Shown here: positions 1 to 8,723 of the stretch, in pieces
Layout: each line of letters starts with the position of its first letter
How positions within the stretch are numbered: position 1 is the first letter of the stretch
Assembly: GCA_024277795.1 (NCBI GenBank)
Contig: JAJRUL010000119.1
Span: 1 to 36,342 of the forward strand
Length of the DNA stretch: 36,342 nt
Reading direction: 5' to 3'
Origin: Candidatus Zixiibacteriota bacterium
GTDB taxonomy: Bacteria; Zixibacteria; MSB-5A5; GN15; FEB-12
Made by a program: the position numbers and the translations under genes
The notes under the pieces: model-generated
Told to the model about the DNA's origin: nothing
Database searches by the model: none
What the model saw: the letters and a program-made list of their open reading frames with translations, nothing else

Positions 1-2
1 CC

Positions 3-293
3 TTTGAATTGATGGGGGCAAGGCTACATACTATATCTGAACTTGGAAGATTAGTTACCAAAGCAGGTTTTGAAGTAAAAAACAGATTCTCACTCTCAAC
101 TGAAGAACCAATATCTGCTGATGATTACATTACTCGGGTGAATGCTATAGTCAATGAGAATTATTTGACAAATCTAAAAGATGAAGATAAATCGACAGTA
201 CGACAGTTGTTGTATGAACATCTTTCTTCACGTAACGGGTCGCTGAAAATAACAGAGTCTTCGATATTTGTTATCGCCGAAAAGCAAAGTTGA
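3..293 (+). CDS. C-terminal part of a protein, possibly a SAM-dependent methyltransferase (5' end outside window)
   Basis: Open frame enters from the window edge (FELMGARLHTISELGRLVTKAGFEV...) and ends TGA at 293; 'L..AGF' followed by a final beta-strand resembles methyltransferase C-termini. Confidence 0.4.
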   Translation, partial: FELMGARLHTISELGRLVTKAGFEVKNRFSLSTEEPISADDYITRVNAIVNENYLTNLKDEDKSTVRQLLYEHLSSRNGSLKITESSIFVIAEKQS

Positions 294-384
294 TCGGTAG
301 TGTTTTTCTGTAAAGACAGAAATGTTTCATATGTGATATAACAAGTTACAGATCGATGTTGCTTGGTCCTGTCGCTTACTCTGA

Positions 385-1149
385 TTATTCAGTATCGTCG
401 TGAATATCAACAGGTGATCCAGGTTGTTTGAAATATGGATCATTCTTTGCCAGAACCATAATGTCATCTACAAGAACAGGCTCTACAGCATAGAAACCTT
501 GGCCATATTTAGTACGTGCCAGTTGTCCGAATGAACGGGCCATCGTCGTTATACTCTCAATATAGTCACGTGATTTTTCAGGGTTGAGGAACTGAGATTT
601 ATGTGCCGAAAGTGCTTCAATCCATTGGTCAACATACGGAGTTATTTCAACGACAAAATTCGGTGTCACTCCGGGTGGTAGGAAATAGTGAAATATCCTT
701 GCAACGAGATGCGGATCTCCTTCTATCTTTGCTTTCTTCAATGATGCAACATTTGATGCGTTTATTGCGATTACCCCAGCCGCTACGTGGTCGGGGTGTG
801 ACTGCCTTCGTCCGTGGCCGATATGGGGATATGGAGCGAGGATTATTCTCGGTTGAGTTCTACGGATGACACCAGCCAGCTCAAGGCGATGTTCATATGT
901 ATCCTCAAGCCTTGTATCTCCCCAATCAAAACGTGCAATTACATCAACTCCCAATATTTCAGCGGCTTTCTGAATTTCCTCAGCACGGATTTCTGGTGTT
1001 CCACCTGTTCCCATTTCTCCATGAGTCAGGATTACAATACCGCATTTGTATCCGCGCTTGACTGCATCAATAAGTACTCCACCTGTTCCAACTTCAACAT
1101 CATCGGGGTGTGCCCCTATAGAGATAAGATCGTATTGTGAATCGGACAT
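385..1149 (-). CDS. bshB1: PIG-L/LmbE family deacetylase, BshB1-like (bacillithiol biosynthesis)
   Basis: IGAHPDDVEVGTGG metal-binding motif, FDWGDTRLED, GHGRRQSHPDHVAAG; full-length ORF of 254 aa. Confidence 0.85.
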   Translation of the reverse strand: MSDSQYDLISIGAHPDDVEVGTGGVLIDAVKRGYKCGIVILTHGEMGTGGTPEIRAEEIQKAAEILGVDVIARFDWGDTRLEDTYEHRLELAGVIRRTQPRIILAPYPHIGHGRRQSHPDHVAAGVIAINASNVASLKKAKIEGDPHLVARIFHYFLPPGVTPNFVVEITPYVDQWIEALSAHKSQFLNPEKSRDYIESITTMARSFGQLARTKYGQGFYAVEPVLVDDIMVLAKNDPYFKQPGSPVDIHDDTE

Positions 1150-1169
1150 ATATGCTTTCCTTTATAAGA

Positions 1170-1203
1170 AAACGGCCCGGAGATGATTCTCTCAGGGCCG
1201 TTT
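1170..1203 (-). terminator. Rho-independent terminator of the 1247-2515 gene
   Basis: AAACGGCCC ... GGGCCGTTT inverted repeat, followed on the minus strand by TTTTCTTATA. Confidence 0.75.
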
Positions 1204-1246
1204 ATATCTATTATAGTTCAGTACTATTGCTTGTTGAGAATCTTCT

Positions 1247-2515
1247 TTAATTCAATCCCCGGAATGACCGGTCATGGAAAATCAGCATTTTTCTCAACAA
1301 GTCAGATAAGTACCGATCACCAACCGCAGGATGTCCTGGATAGCCTTGATAGGTCACTACCTCAGGATTGATCGATGCACCTTGCAATGTGTTTACCCAA
1401 GATTGAGTTTGCGCATTGAAGCCACGTGGATCAGGATCTGTTGAACTGGCGATCCATATCTTCATATTGGCAAGCCGTGCTGACCCGCTGTCGGCCATGA
1501 GCGTCTCTAAATTGTTCTTTTTCCACATATCCCAAATTGGTGCATAAGCGCTACCAGTACTATCAAAAGGAAGATGGAAATCAAAATCACGAGTTCCACC
1601 GACGATACGAGATACTAAAGTAGTTGAATCTGCCAAAGAGTAGAATATCGAACTATCATAATTAACTAATCTCGCATCGTATGGGTCGAAAACAGGAACA
1701 AACAATGTGTCATGCGGAGAGAATGCCATTGATGCTCCGATAATCATTCGTGTAAAAGGATTGCTTCCTGAGGTATCAATCTCATCTATCCATTTGACTG
1801 TATCATTGCCATTAAAACTCTGTTCTGCTATAAAGTCGTCAAAGAGATCAAGGAAACCGCTATTGCCTGAAGCACCGTCAAAGTCTAAAGGTCCGTCAAT
1901 TGCAGAAACAGAGCCATACACACTGTCATGCATAAGTGACGCTCGGAATGCTCCATAAGCACCCTGACCTATCCCGCCAATTCCACGTTTCGAGACACTG
2001 TCTATGACAAATGGCAAGGCGGCATTGGATGAGAGATAATCGGAAATGAGTGTTCCCGCGATCAACGTATCATAGTTTCCTGATCCACCACCATTACCTG
2101 ACCAGAACATCCCACCAAAACTAGGATTGTTTCCAAGACAGGCAATAACCATAGGTTCGATTTCACCTGATTCTATAAGCTCATTGGCAATTTGCTCTAA
2201 ACCATGGTTAAAGTAATAGAACTCATCAGCACCTTGCGGAGCGAGAAGAACTAACAAAGGCATCGGTTTCGGTGGGTTGTAAAGCGGTGGAGGCCCCCAT
2301 TTCGTAGCATTGGGAACGTAGGCACGCATAAACAACTGCTGTTTTTTGTTATTGAGCTGAACCAAGAGTTCGTCAAAGAAGACATGGTTGATGACTAAAC
2401 GTCCACCGTCTCCAATATACGTATCAATTGTATTGTGTCCTCGATCAGAACAACCCGCCACCACAAGAACAGTAATGATGGCTATCAATAAAACAAATTT
2501 TGTTATTCTCAACAT
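1247..2515 (-). CDS. Lipoprotein with esterase-D-like alpha/beta-hydrolase fold; nucleophile Ser apparently Gly
   Basis: Signal peptide with lipobox (VLVVAGCSD); KRGIGGIGQGAYGAFRASLMHDSVYGSVSAIDG aligns with the esterase nucleophile-elbow region; late GYPGHPAV His region. Confidence 0.65.
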   Translation of the reverse strand: MLRITKFVLLIAIITVLVVAGCSDRGHNTIDTYIGDGGRLVINHVFFDELLVQLNNKKQQLFMRAYVPNATKWGPPPLYNPPKPMPLLVLLAPQGADEFYYFNHGLEQIANELIESGEIEPMVIACLGNNPSFGGMFWSGNGGGSGNYDTLIAGTLISDYLSSNAALPFVIDSVSKRGIGGIGQGAYGAFRASLMHDSVYGSVSAIDGPLDFDGASGNSGFLDLFDDFIAEQSFNGNDTVKWIDEIDTSGSNPFTRMIIGASMAFSPHDTLFVPVFDPYDARLVNYDSSIFYSLADSTTLVSRIVGGTRDFDFHLPFDSTGSAYAPIWDMWKKNNLETLMADSGSARLANMKIWIASSTDPDPRGFNAQTQSWVNTLQGASINPEVVTYQGYPGHPAVGDRYLSDLLRKMLIFHDRSFRGLN

Positions 2516-2526
2516 TGGCTATCTCC

Positions 2527-4086
2527 CTAGAACCGGTAATTAATGGATAGAGCCGATTCGTAACGATCGGATTTGTAATCACCGGGGAACCGCTGAGCAA
2601 CTAGGCCATCATCGAGACCATCGAAACCAACTACTGAAAGATCAGGCTGGCTTGTATAGGAGCTCATGAAGCCGAGATCCCAACGTTCGATATGAAACTG
2701 CAGGCCAAAGTTAATCCCGGTCTTGGTGCCGTTATCTATAAACTGTGGTGTAAACTGTGTCGCTGATCGTGCTGGTGATTGATCTACGGAGCCACCACCG
2801 AACAAGGTCAGATAGTCTGCAAACTTGTACTCAACTCCAAGCATGACCGTCCCACTATTTTCCCAATCAACAGGTGCTGATATGTTCTGAGTAAAGAAGG
2901 TTCTTGCAACTGTTGCAGTATCAGCAGGACCGGAGAGACCGGTAGTATTGCTATAGGTAAACTCCAGACCTTTATATACAGACCAGAGAGTATATTTTGC
3001 ATCGAGTGCTACTCTGAGCTTTTCCGTTAGTTGGTATGCAAACCCTATTCCGACTGATGCGGGTAGATCAAGCTTTGCTTCAAAGTCAGATTCAGTGATG
3101 ATTTTATCACCTGAGAGAAAGAGTTGACCAACAGAACCGGGGTTAGCGATTGCCGCTGAATCAGCATTTTCCCATAGGGTGTTATTCTTCGGCAAATAGA
3201 ATTCATTTTGTGCCGTACCAGTGAGAGTCAGGCTGGATGGTACCGAAGCAGAGATGCCAACGGATAATTTTTTATTCACTTTGTACAGCATACCTGCAGT
3301 AACACCAAATCCAAATCCATTGCCATTGTTTGATGACCATTGTGGTATACGATCGTAAGGATAGTCAGCAATAATATCATAAGTAGGATCAGTATTGCTG
3401 GAAATTGGATTTTCCCGAAAGAAAAGATTGGTATAGATCAAGTCGCCACGTAATAGCTGTAAGCCGAGACCTAAAGAAAGCTTTTCTTCCATAAACTCAC
3501 GAGCGACGGTCAACTGAAATGCTACTACATCAAGATTTGTGCGATATTGATCAGCAGGAACATTTATAGAATCATTGTACGCTGGGAGTGGGCTGAACAT
3601 CGTCCATGTGACATTATGGTCAAATGGTTGATATGCACTCAATCCCCATACTGTTTCATCCCAGATCGGCAATCTTAAGACAAAGCCACCGGATGGATTT
3701 GACAGTATTTCATGCGCATTAAAATTCGTGCGGTCGTTATAGATTCCAGTTTCATAGACTCCACCCCAACGGTAATCCGGTGTGATTTCATCACGATAAT
3801 GTACAAGGGCGAGGTTTGCACTAAGCTGGTTATCCCAGATATATGCATATCCCGCCGGATTGTAATATGCGGCTGTCCAGTCGTCGGCAGTTGCTCGGAA
3901 AGCACCAGCCATGCCGTTTGCTCTGGTTCCAATACCAGAGTTTTCAAACCCACCGGCATAAGATGGTGAGGCGAGTAAAATTCCAACGATGAATATTGCC
4001 GCTACAAATCTGGCAATTCCCATTCCTCTCTCCGTATTCATAGACATATGTGGAACGATTATTTTATCCAATTTCTCTTTCGACAT
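2527..4086 (-). CDS. OMPP1/FadL/TodX-family outer membrane transport protein
   Basis: Signal peptide, then GGFENSGIGTRANGMAGAFRATADDWTAAYYNPAGYAYIWDNQLSANLA typical of FadL-family N-termini; beta-barrel pattern; terminal Phe (SINYRF). Confidence 0.85.
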   Translation of the reverse strand: MSKEKLDKIIVPHMSMNTERGMGIARFVAAIFIVGILLASPSYAGGFENSGIGTRANGMAGAFRATADDWTAAYYNPAGYAYIWDNQLSANLALVHYRDEITPDYRWGGVYETGIYNDRTNFNAHEILSNPSGGFVLRLPIWDETVWGLSAYQPFDHNVTWTMFSPLPAYNDSINVPADQYRTNLDVVAFQLTVAREFMEEKLSLGLGLQLLRGDLIYTNLFFRENPISSNTDPTYDIIADYPYDRIPQWSSNNGNGFGFGVTAGMLYKVNKKLSVGISASVPSSLTLTGTAQNEFYLPKNNTLWENADSAAIANPGSVGQLFLSGDKIITESDFEAKLDLPASVGIGFAYQLTEKLRVALDAKYTLWSVYKGLEFTYSNTTGLSGPADTATVARTFFTQNISAPVDWENSGTVMLGVEYKFADYLTLFGGGSVDQSPARSATQFTPQFIDNGTKTGINFGLQFHIERWDLGFMSSYTSQPDLSVVGFDGLDDGLVAQRFPGDYKSDRYESALSINYRF

Positions 4087-4761
4087 TTGTTATTTCACAA
4101 CTCATGTCGACCGTTAGTTATACTTTTGCGCGGACAAAACTCTATCCGCGATGTTATGACCAAAAGGTCTGTGGCAACAGGCTGTCAAATTACACTGCGA
4201 CCTCTAGGATGTCAAGGGATAACCCCCTCTTTTCATTCACAATTCAACCTACTAAGTTTTTGCTAAGTGGTCTTTTACGCATAGTGAGATAATGACGAAT
4301 GAAGGCAGGACAATGTCTATTATAAATGGTAATAAAGTGGCCAAAAAACTTACGCAATCTACAATTAGTTGAACGCAAGAAAGTTACATCAGAAGATTCA
4401 AAGGATAATGAGATCAGAGTAAACGATCTTATTAAAAAAAGTACTGAGTGACAGTTGCGACGGGTACTGCAAAGTTGTTTTCGCTGATTCTGTGAGATTT
4501 GTCCCCTTTGTCTGGTAAACACTTACCTGTCGGGTCAAATCCGCCAAGGCGGAGCAAGACCGAATACGACGACTCAGGAAGTTATCAACCTTCTCAAACT
4601 GAAGAATCACATCAAATTTTAATTAAAGGAAAAATATTCCGATTATAACGGGTACATCAAGGTTATTCTTGACTGTATGATTGTCTTATTGGCCTGAGAA
4701 AAGCTTATTAACATAATGTGGTTCATCCTGTTAACGTTTTTCTTCTGCTCTGGCACCTTCC

Positions 4762-7185
4762 TTGCATAAATGCTCTCAGATTCGAAGAGGATGTCGAATC
4801 GTTGAGGAAAGTAATAGGAAGGTTGTTATGCGAAAAGTTATTTTACTGATCATTCTAATGATTGTTCTGGTTTCTTTGAACTGGTTCAAAGAGCTGGTTG
4901 CTCAGGATCTTTCTACAATGGACCCAGATGAGCTTACTCGTTTGGCTGAGGAGTACAAGAAATCAGGAATGTCCATTGAGGAAGCCCAATACTACAAATC
5001 TCCTGAGATCTTCAAAAGTACAACTATCGATAGTATGAAAGAAGATCATCAAGGTAAGGCTTCAGGAGAGTTCAACAACTCTCTTTCGGCAACGAAGAAA
5101 GAGAACGCTATTTCTGAGCGATCAGACAAAATTCCGTTTGATGAATTGCTTCCGTATGGGATAGAACTGTTTGCTCATTCAGGAAGCAGTAATTCCATTT
5201 CAGATCTGGCAAGTTCTTCTGACTATTTGTTGGGACCGGGTGATAATGTCATCATTTATCTTTGGGGAAGGGTTGAGAAAGAGTACAATGTTACCTTGGA
5301 TCGTGAGGGTAAAGTTATTATTCCACGAGTAGGTGAGATTGTCGGCTGGGGTTTGACTCTTGACCAATTCACAGCAAAAGTTAAAAAGCATTTAGAGCAA
5401 GTGTATTCTGAATTCGAATTGTCCGCCTCACTTGGGAAAATCCGTTCAATCCGTATTTTTGTAACAGGTGAAGTTCAGACTCCCGGGGCTTATACGGTTT
5501 CATCACTTACTTCAGTATTAAATGCACTCTTTATTGCGGGTGGTCCGAACCAACGCGGATCAATGCGACACATTAGAATCATGCGACAGGGAAAGCCAAT
5601 CGCAGAGTTTGACTTATATAATTTGTTGTTAAAGGGTGACAACTCTTCAGATATAACCCTCCAGTCAGGTGATGTTATCTTTGTTCCTGTGGCATCATCA
5701 CGAGTTGCAATTCGTGGTGAAGTTCGACGAGCGGCATGGTTTGAGATGTCTGATTCTGCAACAGCGAATGATTTGATACAACTGGCGGGCGGTGCGGAAC
5801 CGGAAGCATATCTTGAACGAGTCATGCTCGAGCATATAAATGATCTAGGTGAGTGGGAAGTTATCGATTTGAATCTCAAATGCGATGACGATTTGCTATG
5901 TAACGATATTGTTCTTTCCGATGGTGACAGACTGACAGTCTATTCGATTTTTGAAGCACGAAACAATATGGTTACGATACAAGGACATGTTCAGCATCCT
6001 GGATATTATGAACGTAATAATGAGACAAGACTTTCAGATCTGTTAAAACGTGGGCAATTGCGAACCTATGATGTCTATATGAAACGAGCAGATCTTTTCA
6101 GGCGGTATCCTGACCGAAGATCTGAAATAATATCAATTGATCTGACCCGTGTACTCAATGGTGACCCTGAGGCTGATATATTGCTGAAGGATCGCGACTC
6201 ACTCAGAGTGTATTCTTTCTCAGAAGTGCAACATGAAAGCTACGTATATATTGAAGGTGAGGTTGAGAAACCGGGACGGTATCCATTATATTCTGGGATG
6301 ACGGCAGAAGATTTGATCTTTCTTGCGGGTTCCTATACAAGGTCTGCATCAACTCATAGAGCTGAGATAGCTAGACTAGACGCCTCAGGACAATCAACAC
6401 TAATCAATATTGATCTTGAAAATGAAGAGTCGCTTACATTTGAATTACAGGAAGATGACCATTTATATATTAGACCTATTCCTCAATGGAAACAGGATAG
6501 AAGTATAGTCATTACAGGAGAAGTATCTCATCCCGGTACGTATTGGTTGAACAATGATGGTGAGACTCTTCGTAGCATCATTAGACGATGTGGTGGTTTC
6601 ACAAGCCACGCTTTTCCACAAGGATTATCTTTAGAACGACCTACTATTGCAGAGTCGTTGAATAAGCTCAATATTGATGAGCTTATCAAGAGATCTGTTG
6701 AGATTGAACGCGATTCACTGGGCAGAATTGTAAAGAATGAGATACAACAATATGATGTCAAATCTATGAATCGTATTGTAGTTGATATCAATTGTATTAT
6801 GAATTCTGATTGTGACGGTGAAGAATTATATCTTCAACCCGGTGATCGGATATATGTACCTGCTAAGCCATCAGGTATTTCCATAATGGGTGCAATTGGT
6901 GCGAACGGGACAATTCGTTATATGGAGAAAAAGAAGGTTAAATACTATATAGAAAAAGCAGGCGGGTTTACTCGTCAGGCTGATAAGAGTGAAACACGAT
7001 TGATTCGTGCGTGGGGAGAAGTTGTATCAGGTGGTGGTATCCTCGGTAAACAGGTACAGGATGGTGATATTATTGTTGTACCGTCTCGTATTAAAGAGAA
7101 AAAGAACTGGTTCAAGACAATGACTCAGGCTCTTACTGCAACGACAGGTATTCTCACCTCCGTATATTTAGTGAGCAAACTATAA
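4762..7185 (+). CDS. Polysaccharide export protein (Wza-like) with about six SLBB domains
   Basis: YLLGPGDNVIIYLWG...VIIPRVGEI poly-export domain; repeated 'I.GEV..PG.Y......T..DLI..AGG' SLBB motifs; C-terminal TM helix. True start may be the ATG at 4828 (MRKVILLIILM). Confidence 0.85.
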   Translation: MHKCSQIRRGCRIVEESNRKVVMRKVILLIILMIVLVSLNWFKELVAQDLSTMDPDELTRLAEEYKKSGMSIEEAQYYKSPEIFKSTTIDSMKEDHQGKASGEFNNSLSATKKENAISERSDKIPFDELLPYGIELFAHSGSSNSISDLASSSDYLLGPGDNVIIYLWGRVEKEYNVTLDREGKVIIPRVGEIVGWGLTLDQFTAKVKKHLEQVYSEFELSASLGKIRSIRIFVTGEVQTPGAYTVSSLTSVLNALFIAGGPNQRGSMRHIRIMRQGKPIAEFDLYNLLLKGDNSSDITLQSGDVIFVPVASSRVAIRGEVRRAAWFEMSDSATANDLIQLAGGAEPEAYLERVMLEHINDLGEWEVIDLNLKCDDDLLCNDIVLSDGDRLTVYSIFEARNNMVTIQGHVQHPGYYERNNETRLSDLLKRGQLRTYDVYMKRADLFRRYPDRRSEIISIDLTRVLNGDPEADILLKDRDSLRVYSFSEVQHESYVYIEGEVEKPGRYPLYSGMTAEDLIFLAGSYTRSASTHRAEIARLDASGQSTLINIDLENEESLTFELQEDDHLYIRPIPQWKQDRSIVITGEVSHPGTYWLNNDGETLRSIIRRCGGFTSHAFPQGLSLERPTIAESLNKLNIDELIKRSVEIERDSLGRIVKNEIQQYDVKSMNRIVVDINCIMNSDCDGEELYLQPGDRIYVPAKPSGISIMGAIGANGTIRYMEKKKVKYYIEKAGGFTRQADKSETRLIRAWGEVVSGGGILGKQVQDGDIIVVPSRIKEKKNWFKTMTQALTATTGILTSVYLVSKL

Positions 7186-7222
7186 AATTTTTTAGCTTAG
7201 TGTTTCCTATCCTACCTTCCTC

Positions 7223-7262
7223 AAAGCCCCGGAAGCGTCCACGACCTTCCGGGCTTTTTTTA
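7223..7262 (+). terminator. Rho-independent terminator after the SLBB protein gene
   Basis: AAAGCCCCGGAAG-cgtccacgac-CTTCCGGGCTTTTTTT. Confidence 0.8.
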
Positions 7263-7512
7263 TGCGGAAGATTTTTCATTCACATTCGGAAAAAACAAGC
7301 CATAACACACTTGGGCAATTAGTACGACTGAAACATCTGCCGTGTCAAATTGAAACAAGACAACGCCTTACACAACCTTCTTGATTATGTCTTTTTTTGG
7401 CAAGCTGGTTGCAATGATGAAATGTGTCAGCCCTATTACTGACATAAACAACCTGCTTACAGATTGAGAGCAGGTACGAACAGGGTGCACTATATGTCAC
7501 CCAGCAAGGAGT

Positions 7513-8571
7513 GTGATAGGTATGGAGACCAGCATTACAAATCCAGTTGATATAGATGAGCTCGTTGCTCGCTTGAATCAACAAACAATGATTGCAGAGT
7601 CAAACGCTTGGCCGTTTGTCGATACGTCTGCCCTTATGGTTGATTTACTAAAAGGTGCATATGCAGTAGGCAGTCGCTTGATCAGCGCAGGTCACATTGG
7701 ACCTGAGATGGAGATTGTTGCCGATAAGGCAGAAATTGAATTGGTTGAAGCATTGGGACCGTCTCCTTTCAGTAGTGATACAAGGACTGTTATTGAGAAA
7801 ATAAATAGTTCACAAGACATATTATATGTTCCGTCGCCAAATAGAATTACTGGCACAACTTTTTCATTATCTGATCTCAAACTCTTGGCCGGTGCGGTTA
7901 CTGATGGCTTGATGATCGTAGATGAGTATTACTATGACTATTATGGGGTGACTGCTGAATTACTCCTATCAGATTATCCACATGTTGTCGTCTTGAGATC
8001 CTTTGCCGCTCCGTTCGGTATCGGTTCTTCGGATATTGGTTATGCTCTGGCAACTCCTGAAAAGATGAAAGACATTCGTCACTATTGTGAAGCTCGTCCA
8101 CTCTCAAGAACAGTTCGCCGTGCAATGCTCACTACGTTGGATAATGGTAAAGCACTTTCAATGAGAATTCGTGAAGTACATAGTGAATCATTACGTTTAG
8201 CAAATAAACTGACTCGTATGGGGGTACAGTGTCGTCTCACGTCAGCAGATTTTCTCTTGCTCAGGGTTGCAGATCCCTCGGCAATAGGTAATTCACTTGC
8301 CAGAACAAAAGTACCCATAATCAACTTAGATGGATACCCTGAGCTGAAGAACTACGTGGCGTACTATATTCAATCTGCAGAAACAAACGACAGATTGTTA
8401 CGCACTTTTGAACGAATTCCATACGAGAAATACCTCATGAAGAGCATAGATAAGCGTGCAATAACAATGAGGCTCAAAGGTGAGACACTTCGTTCAGAGC
8501 AAACTGTCAATCGGATATCCCGTTTTAATTCGAAGCAAACTATCTCTGAGAAAGAAGTTATTGAGGTCTGA
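7513..8571 (+). CDS. Fold-type-I aminotransferase-like (HisC-like) protein without the PLP-binding lysine; putative pseudoenzyme in EPS segment
   Basis: VPSPNRITGTTFSLSDLKLL, MIVDEYYYDYYG, VVVLRSFAAPFGIGSSDIGYALA and YVAYYIQSAETNDRLL line up with HisC motifs (NPNNPTG, VDEAY, LRTLSKAFGLAGLRIGY, LRITVG..EEN). Confidence 0.65.
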   Translation: MIGMETSITNPVDIDELVARLNQQTMIAESNAWPFVDTSALMVDLLKGAYAVGSRLISAGHIGPEMEIVADKAEIELVEALGPSPFSSDTRTVIEKINSSQDILYVPSPNRITGTTFSLSDLKLLAGAVTDGLMIVDEYYYDYYGVTAELLLSDYPHVVVLRSFAAPFGIGSSDIGYALATPEKMKDIRHYCEARPLSRTVRRAMLTTLDNGKALSMRIREVHSESLRLANKLTRMGVQCRLTSADFLLLRVADPSAIGNSLARTKVPIINLDGYPELKNYVAYYIQSAETNDRLLRTFERIPYEKYLMKSIDKRAITMRLKGETLRSEQTVNRISRFNSKQTISEKEVIEV

Positions 8572-8723
8572 AAAGACCTATATAAAAATGAAATGCATAT
8601 TGTAACGGTGAGTAAAGATCAGCCTCGTATTGACGATAGATAAAAGTACGTTGGATAGGCGAAAGATTTATCCATCAATCGGGTGAAGCCGAAACAGGAT
8701 TTACAGAAGCCAATAGAAGAGTT

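Noticed and set aside
603-1140. Plus-strand ORFs inside bshB1 (603-869, 814-1140)
   Set aside because: Antisense to a well-supported CDS, with no recognisable domain
4048-4610. ORFs of 70-92 aa in the 4.05-4.76 kb intergenic region
   Set aside because: Overlapping one another in several frames, low-complexity composition and no domain; probably non-coding
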